Shown in pieces: positions 1 to 8,616 of a DNA stretch of 64,000 bases. A program made the position numbers and the translations under genes. How positions within the stretch are numbered: the first letter of the stretch is position 1; each line of letters starts with the position of its first letter. This DNA is from an uncultured Oscillospiraceae bacterium (lineage in GTDB: Bacteria; Bacillota; Clostridia; Oscillospirales; Oscillospiraceae): positions 1 through 64,000 of the forward strand of contig CAKTOW010000004.1 in NCBI GenBank assembly GCA_934590325.1. Direction: 5' to 3'. The notes under the pieces are model-generated. The model ran no database searches. It saw only the letters and a program-made list of their open reading frames with translations, and had not been told where the DNA came from.

Positions 1-315
1 GCCTGCTCCGGCGGCGTTATGGGCGACCACTGCTCCCCCATCTCCGATACCACCATCATGGCTTCCGCCGGTGCGCACTGCTTCCACCTGAACCACGTGT
101 TCACCCAGCTGCCCTATGCCCTGACCGTTTCCGGCGTGGCGTTCGTCAGCTTCATCCTGGCCGGCCTGATCCAGAATGTGGTCATCTGCCTGATCATCGC
201 TGTGGCGCTGATGGTCGGCACCCTGCTGGTCATCAAGGCGATCATCGCCAAGAAGCACCAGGGCATCTTCCAGGAGATGGCCGAGGCCAACAAGGCGCTG
301 GCTGCCAACAAGTAA
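1..315 (+). CDS. NhaC-family Na+/H+ antiporter, C-terminal part
   Basis: The reading frame is open from the first base of the window, so the start lies upstream and only the last 104 codons are seen. The segment begins with the motif GDHCSPISDTT, followed by a TQLPYA motif; both are typical of the C-terminal half of NhaC-type Na+/H+ antiporters. Two hydrophobic membrane segments follow and the protein ends in a lysine-rich, alanine-rich cytoplasmic tail. The family exchanges cytoplasmic Na+ for external H+ in the inner membrane. An intrinsic terminator follows 15 nt after the stop. The exact substrate cannot be told from this fragment. Confidence 0.8.
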   Translation, partial: ACSGGVMGDHCSPISDTTIMASAGAHCFHLNHVFTQLPYALTVSGVAFVSFILAGLIQNVVICLIIAVALMVGTLLVIKAIIAKKHQGIFQEMAEANKALAANK

Positions 316-329
316 GACATCCGCACACA

Positions 330-360
330 AAAAAGAAAGCCCGGAAGGGCTTTCTTTTTT
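330..360 (+). terminator. Intrinsic terminator of the antiporter gene
   Basis: A hairpin with arms AAGAAAGCCC and GGGCTTTCTT around a GGAA loop runs into a T tract. Confidence 0.85.
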
Positions 361-399
361 TGCGTGAAACAAGACAAGACGGGGAATTTTGCGAAAAGG

Positions 400-428
400 G
401 TGACAAACGGCGGAAGGTGTGGTACAAT
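400..428 (+). promoter_or_regulatory. Sigma-A promoter of the racemase gene
   Basis: GTGACA (400-405), a 17-bp spacer and TACAAT (423-428) lie 32 bp before the GTG start. Confidence 0.7.
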
Positions 429-459
429 ACCCCTATTAAATATTTCAGGAGGTGTCGCT

Positions 460-1569
460 GTGCGGCAGTATCCCCAATTGGAATTTGACCTGGCCCTGCT
501 GCGCGGCAACGCGGAGGCCGTGATCTCCCGCTGCCATAGGGCGGGCATCCGCGTGTGCGGCGTGATAAAGGGCGTAGACGGTATCCCGGAGGCGGCGCGG
601 ACGCTGCTGGCCGCCGGGGCGCAGGAGCTGGGCACCAGCCGGCTGGAGCAGGTGGCCAAATGCCGCGCCGCCGGTGTGGCGGGCCCGTGGCTGCTGATAC
701 GCATACCTGGCCTGACGGAGCTGCACGACGTGGTGTCGCTGTGCGAGACCTCGCTGCAGAGCGAGTGGGCCACGCTGCTGGCGCTGGAGGAGGAATGTCT
801 GCGTCAGAACAGGACACACCGGGTCATCGTTATGACCGACCTGGGCGATCTGCGCGAGGGCTATTGGGACAAGGACGAGCTGGTCGATGTCTGTGAGCGG
901 GTGGAGCGCGAACTGCCCCATGTGGAGCTGGCGGGCATCGGCGTGAACCTGAGCTGCTACGGCTCCACCAAGCCCACGCCGGAGAAGATGAACGAGCTCA
1001 CCGCGCTGGCGCGCCGGGTGGAGGAGCGCATCGGGCGGAAGCTGGAGATCGTGTCCGGCGGCGCCACCAGCTCCTTTACGCTGGTGCACTGGGGCACCAT
1101 GCCCCAGGGGATAAACCATCTGCGCATCGGCGAGGCCATCCTGCTGGGCAAGGACCTGCAGGTGGATTGGGGCATCCGGGATATGGACTATCTGCGGATG
1201 GACACCCTGACCCTGCGGGCGGAGGTGGTGGAGGTCAAGGACAAGCCCACCTACCCCATCGGGGAATTCGCCATTGACGCCTTCGGCCGCAAGCCCACCT
1301 ACGTGGACCGGGGCATCCGCCGCCGGGCCATACTGGCGCTGGGGCGCGCCGATGTGGGCGACCTGGAGAGCCTTATCCCCCGGGAGCCGGGGATGACGGT
1401 CATCGGCGGCTCCTCCGACCACTGCATCGTGGACGTGGAGGACTGCCCCCGGCGGCTGCAGGTGGGGGACGTTGCGGAATTTTCGCTGAGCTACAGCCAC
1501 ATGCTGTACGCCACAGCGCGGAGTGATATGCGCATCCTTTTCAAAAACGAAACGGCACAGGAGGAGTAG
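460..1569 (+). CDS. Alanine/ornithine racemase-family PLP enzyme
   Basis: A fold-type III PLP enzyme of 369 residues, related to alanine racemase and clostridial ornithine racemase. The expected PLP-binding lysine is K37 in GVIKGVDG, and a glycine-rich phosphate-binding segment (SGGATSS) and a C-terminal beta domain follow. The GTG start at 460 is chosen because AGGAGGT lies at 447-453, 6 nt before it; the frame is open further upstream but those codons overlap the promoter. The reaction is interconversion of L and D forms of an amino acid, with ornithine the best guess from the overall resemblance. It is followed 7 nt later by a small membrane protein gene and probably shares its transcript. 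Confidence 0.8.
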   Translation: MRQYPQLEFDLALLRGNAEAVISRCHRAGIRVCGVIKGVDGIPEAARTLLAAGAQELGTSRLEQVAKCRAAGVAGPWLLIRIPGLTELHDVVSLCETSLQSEWATLLALEEECLRQNRTHRVIVMTDLGDLREGYWDKDELVDVCERVERELPHVELAGIGVNLSCYGSTKPTPEKMNELTALARRVEERIGRKLEIVSGGATSSFTLVHWGTMPQGINHLRIGEAILLGKDLQVDWGIRDMDYLRMDTLTLRAEVVEVKDKPTYPIGEFAIDAFGRKPTYVDRGIRRRAILALGRADVGDLESLIPREPGMTVIGGSSDHCIVDVEDCPRRLQVGDVAEFSLSYSHMLYATARSDMRILFKNETAQEE

Positions 1570-1576
1570 AGAGGAA

Positions 1577-1987
1577 ATGGGAGACTTTACGATTTTGATC
1601 ATCGGCGTGGTGGATACATTCTTCGCCTTTTTCGTGGTGGCACCCATGATGCTGCAGGCGGCCAGCCTGTTCGGCGTACAGAAGCAGTTCGCCAAGGCTA
1701 TGGTGCAGGAGGGCGTGGTCACGCAGGAGGCGGTGGACCGCATCCATCCCAAGAAGCAGATCGCCGGTGTGGTGATCTCGCTGCTGGTGCTGGCGGTGCT
1801 GGCCTATACCTGCACCAAGGCGGCCCCGTGGGGCTATATCTGCGGCGGCGTGGGCCTGGTGGTGGGACTGCTGAAGTACCGCAACATCGTGCAGTACAAC
1901 AGCGAGACCGTCAAGCGGTTCAAGAACACCTATAAGGACGAGATGGACGTGAAGAAGTTCAACAAGTTCGTGGAGAGCCACTTCTGA
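1577..1987 (+). CDS. Small membrane protein of unknown function
   Basis: A protein of 136 residues. The start at 1577 has GAGAGGAA just upstream; earlier codons in this frame overlap the racemase gene. It has an N-terminal hydrophobic segment (about residues 3-27), a charged stretch with a PKKQ motif, two more closely spaced hydrophobic segments (about 58-95) and a basic C-terminal cytoplasmic tail. I do not recognise the family. Its position 7 nt after the racemase gene suggests co-transcription but gives no clear function. Confidence 0.7.
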   Translation: MGDFTILIIGVVDTFFAFFVVAPMMLQAASLFGVQKQFAKAMVQEGVVTQEAVDRIHPKKQIAGVVISLLVLAVLAYTCTKAAPWGYICGGVGLVVGLLKYRNIVQYNSETVKRFKNTYKDEMDVKKFNKFVESHF

Positions 1988-1989
1988 GC

Positions 1990-2028
1990 AAAAAACATCC
2001 CCGGCCGTCGGCCGGGGATGTTTTTTTG
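1990..2028. terminator. Bidirectional terminator
   Basis: A hairpin with arms CATCCCCGGCC and GGCCGGGGATG is flanked by A and T tracts on both sides and serves both the small membrane protein gene and the convergent mnmA. Confidence 0.9.
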
Positions 2029-2030
2029 CT

Positions 2031-3098
2031 TTATTCGCTGGCCTCGATGGTGCCGCCGCCCAGCACCACGTCGCCGTCGTACAGGACCACCGCCTGTCCG
2101 GCGGTGATGGCGCGCTGGGGCTCGTCAAACACCACCCGCATCCCGCCGTCGGGCAGGGGATAGGCGGTGCAGGGGGACTCCACCTGGCTGTACCGGGTCT
2201 TGGCGGCGCAGCGCAGGGGGGCGGCGGGGGGCTCGCCGCTGATCCAGTTGACCCGTGAGGCAGTCAGCGTCCGGTGGAAGAGCTTTTCGTTGTCCCCCAG
2301 GGTCACGGTGTTGGCGGCTTCATCCTTGTCCAGCACGTACACGTGGCGGCCCACGGCGATGCCCAGACCCTTGCCCTGGCCGATGGTGTAGCAGGGAAGG
2401 CCCCTGTGCCGCCCCAGAACGCGGCCCTCCTCGTCCACGAAGTCGCCGGGGGTCAGGGCCAGCCCCTGCCGCTGCAGGAAGCCCACGTAATCCCCGTCGG
2501 GCACGAAGCATATATCCTGGCTGTCGCCCTTGTCGGCGTTGTCCAGCCCGGCCTGGCGGGCCTTGTCCCGGATGGCGGGCTTGTCGTAGTCGCCCACAGG
2601 CAGCAGCAGGTGGGATAGCTGGTGCTGGGTCAGCTGGTAGAGCACGTAGCTCTGGTCCTTCTGCCGCTCCGCGCCCCGCAGCAGGCGGTACTTGCCGCTG
2701 GCCGGGTCGAAGTCCACCCGGGCGTAGTGGCCGGTGGCGATGTAGTCGTAGCCCAGGGTCAGGGCGCGGTCCAGCAGCGCGCCGAACTTCAGCTCACGGT
2801 TGCAGTCGATGCAGGGATTGGGTGTCCGCCCGGCGGCGTATTCCGCCACGAAGGCGTCCATGACGCAGCGTTGGAAGCGGTCGGTCTCGTTGAATACATA
2901 GAAGCGCATGCCCAGCCGGGTGGCCGCCTGACGGGCGTCCTCGGCATCGTCGGCGGAGCAGCAGCGGCTGTCCTCGTTGGGGGCCAGCTTCAGCATGGCG
3001 CCGTCGCACAGGTAGCCCTGCTGCACCAGCAGCGCCGCGGCGGCAGAGCTGTCCACGCCGCCGGACATGGCCACCAGCACTCTTTTCTTCTCGTTCAT
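2031..3098 (-). CDS. mnmA: tRNA-specific 2-thiouridylase MnmA
   Basis: A cytoplasmic enzyme that 2-thiolates U34 of tRNAs for Lys, Glu and Gln using ATP and sulfur relayed from a cysteine desulfurase. The 355-residue protein has the normal family length. It shows the N-terminal PP-loop SGGVDSS (12-18), the first catalytic cysteine C96 in TPNPC, and the second, C197, in SQDICFV. GGAGA lies 6 nt before the ATG. A tight palindrome (3111-3129) sits immediately upstream of the ribosome binding site. No clear promoter was found between it and the upstream kinase-like gene, so it may be read from there past the hairpin at 3161-3186. Confidence 0.95.
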   Translation of the reverse strand: MNEKKRVLVAMSGGVDSSAAAALLVQQGYLCDGAMLKLAPNEDSRCCSADDAEDARQAATRLGMRFYVFNETDRFQRCVMDAFVAEYAAGRTPNPCIDCNRELKFGALLDRALTLGYDYIATGHYARVDFDPASGKYRLLRGAERQKDQSYVLYQLTQHQLSHLLLPVGDYDKPAIRDKARQAGLDNADKGDSQDICFVPDGDYVGFLQRQGLALTPGDFVDEEGRVLGRHRGLPCYTIGQGKGLGIAVGRHVYVLDKDEAANTVTLGDNEKLFHRTLTASRVNWISGEPPAAPLRCAAKTRYSQVESPCTAYPLPDGGMRVVFDEPQRAITAGQAVVLYDGDVVLGGGTIEASE

Positions 3099-3110
3099 AG
3101 CGTTCTCCGT

Positions 3111-3129
3111 GCCGCGCGGGCCGCGCGGC
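3111..3129. repeat. GC palindrome in the mnmA leader
   Basis: GCCGCGCGG, one base, then CCGCGCGGC, ending 12 bp upstream of the mnmA start. It could fold in the mRNA next to the ribosome binding site, but the loop is very small. Confidence 0.4.
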
Positions 3130-3160
3130 GTATATTCCTCGGTAAAAAGTGGAAAGCTAT

Positions 3161-3186
3161 CGGGCGAAAGAGTTCTCTTTCGCCCG
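3161..3186 (-). terminator. Hairpin after the kinase-like gene
   Basis: Perfect arms CGGGCGAAAGAG and CTCTTTCGCCCG are separated by 2 nt. It lies just after the stop of the minus-strand gene. There is no immediate U tract, so termination may be partial and allow read-through into mnmA. Confidence 0.55.
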
Positions 3187-3194
3187 ACGGTGGG

Positions 3195-4013
3195 TCATTC
3201 GTCCAGATGCTTGGCCAGATACGCCTCGCCGGGAAGGGCGTCTGCCAGCTCCAGCAGCACCCGCTGGAATCCGCCGGTGTACTGGAACGTGTTGTCGCTG
3301 ACGGAGCTGTCCGTCCGCCGCAGCGGCAGCACCAGGGTGGCCGTGGTGCCCTCGCCCTCGCGGCTGTTCAGCAGCAGCTGCCCGCCGTGGAGCCGCGCCA
3401 CCTGATAGGTCACCGGCAGGCCCACACCCAGGCCGCCCGTCAGATACTCGGGCGTCAGGGGGCGCATGAACCAGTCGAACAGCATATCCTGCCGGTCGGC
3501 GGGGATGCCGCAGCCGTCGTCCGCCACCTTCAGCAGCACGTGGGGGCGCTGTACCGCCAGCGTCACCGTCACCAGGCCGCCGGGGGAGCAGGCGCGCAGG
3601 GCGTTGCTCAGCAGGTGCCACACCGCCTGGCCCAGCCAGTGCAGGTTGGCGGCGGTGACGGCGTGCCGCTCGGCACAGACCATCTCCAGCGTCACGCCCC
3701 GCAGCTCGAAGGGGACGGTGGCCTCCCGGACGATCTCATCCAGCCAGACCTTCAGGTCCGCGTTCTCCTCCGGCAGAGGCTCGCGCCGGTCCAGCAGCTC
3801 CAGGGATTCCAGGTCCTTGGCCAGCCGCAGCAGGCGGTAATAGCCCTGGTACAGCAGGGCGGCGTTCTTGTCCAGCTCCGGGTCGATGTCCCGCTTCTCC
3901 GGCGGTGCAAGACGCTGAGTGGCGTAATAAATACTGCCCAGCGCCGTGCGGATGTGCATTGCGGCTAAGGGCATACGGTCAAACAAGGGTCTTTCCTGCG
4001 CGTTATTATCCAT
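3195..4013 (-). CDS. Soluble histidine-kinase-like protein
   Basis: A 272-residue protein with the transmitter core of a sensor histidine kinase and no membrane segment. H20 in AAMHIRTALG is in H-box context. The ATPase half shows an N box (LLSNALRACSPGG), G1 box DDGCGIP, and G2 region GGLGVGLPVTYQ. The start at 4013 is chosen because AGGAGG (4023-4028) lies 9 nt upstream and a promoter-like TTGACA lies further up; a longer frame exists to 4133 but runs through those signals. There is no sensor domain and no neighbouring response regulator, so input and partner are unknown. It could be a phosphorelay kinase or an ATPase that has lost kinase function. Confidence 0.75.
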   Translation of the reverse strand: MDNNAQERPLFDRMPLAAMHIRTALGSIYYATQRLAPPEKRDIDPELDKNAALLYQGYYRLLRLAKDLESLELLDRREPLPEENADLKVWLDEIVREATVPFELRGVTLEMVCAERHAVTAANLHWLGQAVWHLLSNALRACSPGGLVTVTLAVQRPHVLLKVADDGCGIPADRQDMLFDWFMRPLTPEYLTGGLGVGLPVTYQVARLHGGQLLLNSREGEGTTATLVLPLRRTDSSVSDNTFQYTGGFQRVLLELADALPGEAYLAKHLDE

Positions 4014-4037
4014 AGCGACCAGCCTCCTCATGCTGTC

Positions 4038-4064
4038 AGCATACCATCCTACGGCGTCTGTCAA
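4038..4064 (-). promoter_or_regulatory. Possible promoter of the kinase-like gene
   Basis: TTGACA (4064-4059) and TATGCT (4043-4038) on the minus strand. The spacer is only 15 bp, so this is tentative. Confidence 0.4.
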
Positions 4065-4168
4065 TCGTGCCAACTCCCGGCAGTCTGACCACATCATACC
4101 AAAGTCAGCGCATAAATACAAGTTTTTTGTCAATTTTCCGCGAAATTAAAATTTTTTTCAAAAAGGGC

Positions 4169-4196
4169 TTGCATTTTTGAAAAAATTGCATATAAT
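4169..4196 (+). promoter_or_regulatory. Sigma-A promoter of gapA
   Basis: TTGCAT (4169-4174), a 16-bp A/T-rich spacer and a perfect TATAAT (4191-4196), with A tracts upstream that could act as an UP element. This fits a highly expressed gene. Confidence 0.8.
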
Positions 4197-4201
4197 TCTA
4201 A

Positions 4202-5257
<1,056 letters not shown>

Positions 5258-5296
5258 ATCCGCTTACTACCGAAAAGGTTTTCCTTCTTTTTGTTC

Positions 5297-5330
5297 CGCA
5301 AACAGCGCCGCTTACGCGGCGCTGTTTGCG
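5297..5330 (+). terminator. Hairpin after gapA
   Basis: Perfect 15-bp arms (CGCAAACAGCGCCGC and its complement) around TTAC. There is no T tract after it, so it may stabilise the mRNA 3' end as much as terminate. Confidence 0.55.
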
Positions 5331-5435
5331 TAGCGGGGGAGCCCGTGCCGCAAAATTCCGGGCACCGTGCATGAAAACCGACACGGTGATAAAAAAATTT
5401 CAAAATAGCGCATTTACCCACTACCATTTCTCTGG

Positions 5436-5472
5436 ATTGTATGGTACAATAGGTACAACTTACCCAAGGGTA
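5436..5472 (+). promoter_or_regulatory. Possible autoregulatory operator of the GntR gene
   Basis: Two perfect inverted repeats lie just upstream of the regulator: ATTGTA-TGG-TACAAT (5436-5450), whose right arm is also a TACAAT -10 hexamer, and TACCC-AA-GGGTA (5461-5472) near the expected transcript start. GGTACAA is also directly repeated at 5443 and 5452. GntR dimers bind inverted repeats of about this size, so autoregulation is inferred. Confidence 0.5.
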
Positions 5473-5494
5473 CGCAAGGGAAAGGAACCCGACC

Positions 5495-6271
5495 ATGGAA
5501 CAGAACCCCATTCTACATACCACGCTGTCGCTGGACAGCGATATACCTCTTTACGCCCAGCTGGTGGGCATCATCAAGCGCAACATCTCCACCGGCGTGC
5601 TGGCCGTGGGCGCGCTGCTGCCCAGCGAGGCCGAGCTGTGCCGCTGTCTGAGCATCAGCCGCAACACCGTCCGCCAGGCCATCGGCGAGCTGGAGGACGA
5701 GGGCCTGGTGGTGCGCAAGCGCGGCCGCGGCACCTTCGTGGCCGACCCGGCCACCAACCGGCGCGGCGTGCGCTACTCCTTCACCACCGAGGTGTCCTCC
5801 ATGGGCAAGGTGCCCTCCTCCACCCTGGTGGACTTCGACGTGGAGACCCCCAACGCGGTGATCTGCGAGAAGATGGAGCTGCGGGAGGGCACGCCGGTGT
5901 ACTGCTTCACCCGTGTCCGCAACGTGGACGGAGAGCCCCTGATACTGGAGACCAGCTACTATCCCCAGTACATCTACCCCAACCTGACCCGCGACATGCT
6001 GCAGACCCACAGCTTTTACAGTTTGCTGTACCATGTGGGCATCGTGCCCTTCGCCGCTGACGAGAGCTACGAGGCCGTGATCCTGGACGACAGCCGCGCG
6101 GCGCTGCTGGGCGTGGAGCCGGGTAGCTGTGTCTTCTTCCACCAGCGGCTGACCCGCACGGAGGACGGGCGCATCTACGAGTACACCCGCAGCTATATCC
6201 GCGGCGACCGGGTGCGGCTGGATGTACACATGCAGAAGAGCGGCATGAGCTTCGTCCGTACCATCGACTGA
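5495..6271 (+). CDS. GntR-family regulator (HutC/UTRA type)
   Basis: A 258-residue DNA-binding regulator. The N-terminal winged helix (about residues 15-85) contains the family signature LPSEAELCRCLSISRNTVRQA followed by a wing with KRGRGTFV. The C-terminal UTRA ligand-binding domain (about 100-245) has the usual YCFTRVR and LETSYYP segments. Such regulators sense sugar phosphates or amino-acid derivatives and are displaced from DNA on binding. Two inverted repeats sit directly upstream. It is monocistronic, with its own terminator, and no obvious target operon adjoins it, so the ligand is unknown. Confidence 0.92.
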   Translation: MEQNPILHTTLSLDSDIPLYAQLVGIIKRNISTGVLAVGALLPSEAELCRCLSISRNTVRQAIGELEDEGLVVRKRGRGTFVADPATNRRGVRYSFTTEVSSMGKVPSSTLVDFDVETPNAVICEKMELREGTPVYCFTRVRNVDGEPLILETSYYPQYIYPNLTRDMLQTHSFYSLLYHVGIVPFAADESYEAVILDDSRAALLGVEPGSCVFFHQRLTRTEDGRIYEYTRSYIRGDRVRLDVHMQKSGMSFVRTID

Positions 6272-6278
6272 AAAAGAG

Positions 6279-6303
6279 AGCACCCCCGTGGGGGTGCTTT
6301 TTT
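6279..6303 (+). terminator. Intrinsic terminator of the GntR gene
   Basis: AGCACCCCC and GGGGGTGCT arms followed by a T tract. Confidence 0.85.
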
Positions 6304-6376
6304 CTGTGTAAAGCCCGTCGGGGCGCATGGTATGCTCTCCGCACAAAGCCCCGCCCTTCGGGCGGGGCAGAGCTGT

Positions 6377-7513
6377 TTACGGCAGCAGCAGGCGTATCAG
6401 CAGCCGCGCCAGCGCATAGCTGCCGGCGGCCGCAGCCGCGCCGCTGACCACCGCCCAGGTGCGGCGGCTCCTGGCGTGGGGCACCTGCTGGTCGTACAGC
6501 CGGTGGTTCTCACGGGTCAGGCCCACCAGTGCCTCCGGATTCCGGGCGGACACCGCCTGTACCAACGCGTCTGCCGACCGGCGGCTGCCGCCCCTGCCGA
6601 GCTGCAGCGTGTAGGAGCGCCCGTCGTAGGTCATCAGCTGCACCACAGTGTGCTTCGCCCACAGCAGGCGCATATCGTGGCGATAGACCCACAGCACGTC
6701 CGCCAGGGGCAGGACGATGTTCTGCCGCCGCCCGTACAGGAAGGCGGTGCTCACCAGCGCGTTGGCGCGCCGGTCGCCCTCCAGATAGTGGAACTCGCTC
6801 TCCGCCCGCTCCTGCAGGCCGCTCTTCCGCAGCAGCTTCAGGGTGCTGCGCAGCTGGGCGGCGTAGGACTCGGCCACGATCAAGACGACGAAGGCGGCCG
6901 TGGCGAACAGCACGGCGATGTAGAACCAGTCGTTGTCCAGCGCGGCGGGGACGGCGGTACCGTCGATGTAATAGTCGCCGTAGGTGTTGATGAAGTCGTC
7001 GGCGGTCATGCCGTCGGCGTCGGCCATGTCGGTGATGTACTCCGTGGGCGTGGTGCGGATGATGCCCGTCAGACGCACCGGCGCGGGGGCGGTGACCTGC
7101 GTCAGGGGGATGTACATGGCCAGCTCGGAGGCCGTATCCCCTGCCTGTCCCGTGGCGTCCAGCAGGCTGCTGTCGTCGGAATAGGTGTAAGCCACGATGT
7201 CCGCGTAGGCGGCGTACTGCTCATCGGTCAGCAGCACCAGATAGCCGTAGCCCTCCGCGTCCCAGGCGATGTAGAAGGTGTTCCTGCTTCCGTCGCCCAG
7301 AGTGACCCGGTATACCCATTCGGTCATGTACTGCACGTCGATGTAGTTGTAGTCGTCCAGATACACCGTGTCCCCCAGCGGCGTAGGCGCGGCGTCCTCC
7401 CGCGCCCGCTGCTCCGCGGAGCCCAGCAGGATGCACACGGCGGCCAGAGCGGCCAGCACAAGTCCCGCCACCCACCAGGCGGGGGAGTGTCTCACATAGC
7501 GGCGCATTTCCAT
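6377..7513 (-). CDS. Membrane protein of unknown function
   Basis: A 378-residue protein I cannot assign. The start at 7513 has GGAGGGG 6 nt upstream and a good promoter. Residues ~12-32 form a membrane segment, followed by an extracytoplasmic region of about 170 residues rich in acidic and tyrosine residues, a second membrane segment at about 200-220, a cytoplasmic domain with a PH-like strand pattern (LADVLWVYRHDMR), and a final hydrophobic segment at the C-terminus. It is monocistronic. The middle may be a ligand-sensing domain, but nothing in the sequence proves this. Confidence 0.7.
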   Translation of the reverse strand: MEMRRYVRHSPAWWVAGLVLAALAAVCILLGSAEQRAREDAAPTPLGDTVYLDDYNYIDVQYMTEWVYRVTLGDGSRNTFYIAWDAEGYGYLVLLTDEQYAAYADIVAYTYSDDSSLLDATGQAGDTASELAMYIPLTQVTAPAPVRLTGIIRTTPTEYITDMADADGMTADDFINTYGDYYIDGTAVPAALDNDWFYIAVLFATAAFVVLIVAESYAAQLRSTLKLLRKSGLQERAESEFHYLEGDRRANALVSTAFLYGRRQNIVLPLADVLWVYRHDMRLLWAKHTVVQLMTYDGRSYTLQLGRGGSRRSADALVQAVSARNPEALVGLTRENHRLYDQQVPHARSRRTWAVVSGAAAAAGSYALARLLIRLLLP

Positions 7514-7547
7514 ATCGTACCCCTCCAGAATGTCTGTATGTCCACAT

Positions 7548-7576
7548 ATTGTACCATATCGGCGGATAGCACGCAA
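7548..7576 (-). promoter_or_regulatory. Sigma-A promoter of the membrane protein gene
   Basis: TTGCGT (7576-7571), a 17-bp spacer and TACAAT (7553-7548) on the minus strand. Confidence 0.7.
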
Positions 7577-7587
7577 GATGAAGAGGT

Positions 7588-7619
7588 AAAAAGAACGTTC
7601 CCGGAGGGAACGTTCTTTT
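7588..7619 (-). terminator. Terminator of the glucokinase gene
   Basis: Arms AAGAACGTTCCC and GGGAACGTTCTT with T tracts in either direction, just after the ROK gene stop. It lies upstream of the next promoter and insulates it. Confidence 0.85.
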
Positions 7620-7625
7620 CGCATA

Positions 7626-8555
7626 TCACAGTGCTGCGGCGCCGATGATGCCGGCCTCGTTGCCCAGCTTGGCGGCCTTGATCACCGGCGGGGTGCGGTC
7701 GTGGCCGCCGAAGCAGTTGGCCGCCACGTACTCCCGGATGGGTGCCAGCAGGCGCTCGCCCTGGCGGCTGATGCCGCCGCCGATGAGCACCAGCTCCGGG
7801 CCCAGGATGTTCACCAGGTCGGTGATGCCGGCGGCCACGTAGACGTAGTACTGCTCCAGCACCGCCTTTGACGCGGCGTCGCCGCGCTCTGCCGCGTCAA
7901 ATACGTCCTTGGCGGTCAGACTGTCGCCAAAGGCCGCCAGCGCCGATTCGGGGTGCGCCTGACCGGCGCGCTTGCCCTGGCGTATCAGGCCGGTGGCGGA
8001 GCCGTAGGCCTCCCAGCAGCCCTTGCGGCCGCAGGTACACTGCTCGCCGTCCAGCACCAGGATGGTGTGCCCCACCTCGGCGCCGGTGCCGCCCACGCCC
8101 TCCAGCAGCTTGCCGTCGGAGATGATGCCGCCGCCCACGCCGGTGCCCAGGGTGATGAGGATCATGTTGCGGCAGCCGATGGCCGCGCCGGCCACTGTCT
8201 CGGCCAGGGCGGCGCAGTTAGCGTCGTTGCTCAGGCGGCAGGGAAGGCCCAGCTTTCGGGTCACCATGTCGCACACGGGCACGTCGAACCAGCCCAGGTT
8301 ATACGCCCGTACCACCACGCCCCGGCGGCTGTCGCAGGTGCCGGGCGAGCCGATGCCGATGCTGGCGCAGTGGGCGGCGGTGATGCCCGCCTTCTCCATG
8401 GCCATTTCCGCCGCGCGGCATATATCCGCCGCCACGGTCTCCGGGCTGCGCTCCGCGCCGGTGGGGATGCTGACCTCCGCCACGATGTGCTGGCTCTCGT
8501 CTACCACGCCGGCGGCGATGTTGGTGCCGCCCAGGTCGATGCCGATACGATACAT
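7626..8555 (-). CDS. glcK: ROK-family glucokinase
   Basis: A cytoplasmic sugar kinase that phosphorylates glucose with ATP. The 309-residue protein shows the phosphate-binding motif IDLGGTNI near the N-terminus, a second ATP motif LGTGVGGG, and the ROK zinc motif CTCGRKGCWE with the preceding histidine in EVGHT. AAGGAGGT precedes the ATG. The absence of an N-terminal helix-turn-helix argues for an enzyme rather than a ROK repressor. The gene follows the oxidoreductase gene by 61 bp and is probably co-transcribed with it. Confidence 0.9.
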   Translation of the reverse strand: MYRIGIDLGGTNIAAGVVDESQHIVAEVSIPTGAERSPETVAADICRAAEMAMEKAGITAAHCASIGIGSPGTCDSRRGVVVRAYNLGWFDVPVCDMVTRKLGLPCRLSNDANCAALAETVAGAAIGCRNMILITLGTGVGGGIISDGKLLEGVGGTGAEVGHTILVLDGEQCTCGRKGCWEAYGSATGLIRQGKRAGQAHPESALAAFGDSLTAKDVFDAAERGDAASKAVLEQYYVYVAAGITDLVNILGPELVLIGGGISRQGERLLAPIREYVAANCFGGHDRTPPVIKAAKLGNEAGIIGAAAL

Positions 8556-8616
8556 ACTGTACCTCCTTGCGAAAAAATGGGGCGGACAGATCGCCCGCCC
8601 CGGTATATGTCTTGTG

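Noticed and set aside
3111..3129. GC palindrome before mnmA as a regulatory switch
   Set aside because: The loop is too small for a stable full-length stem and nothing else supports regulation; listed only as a repeat.
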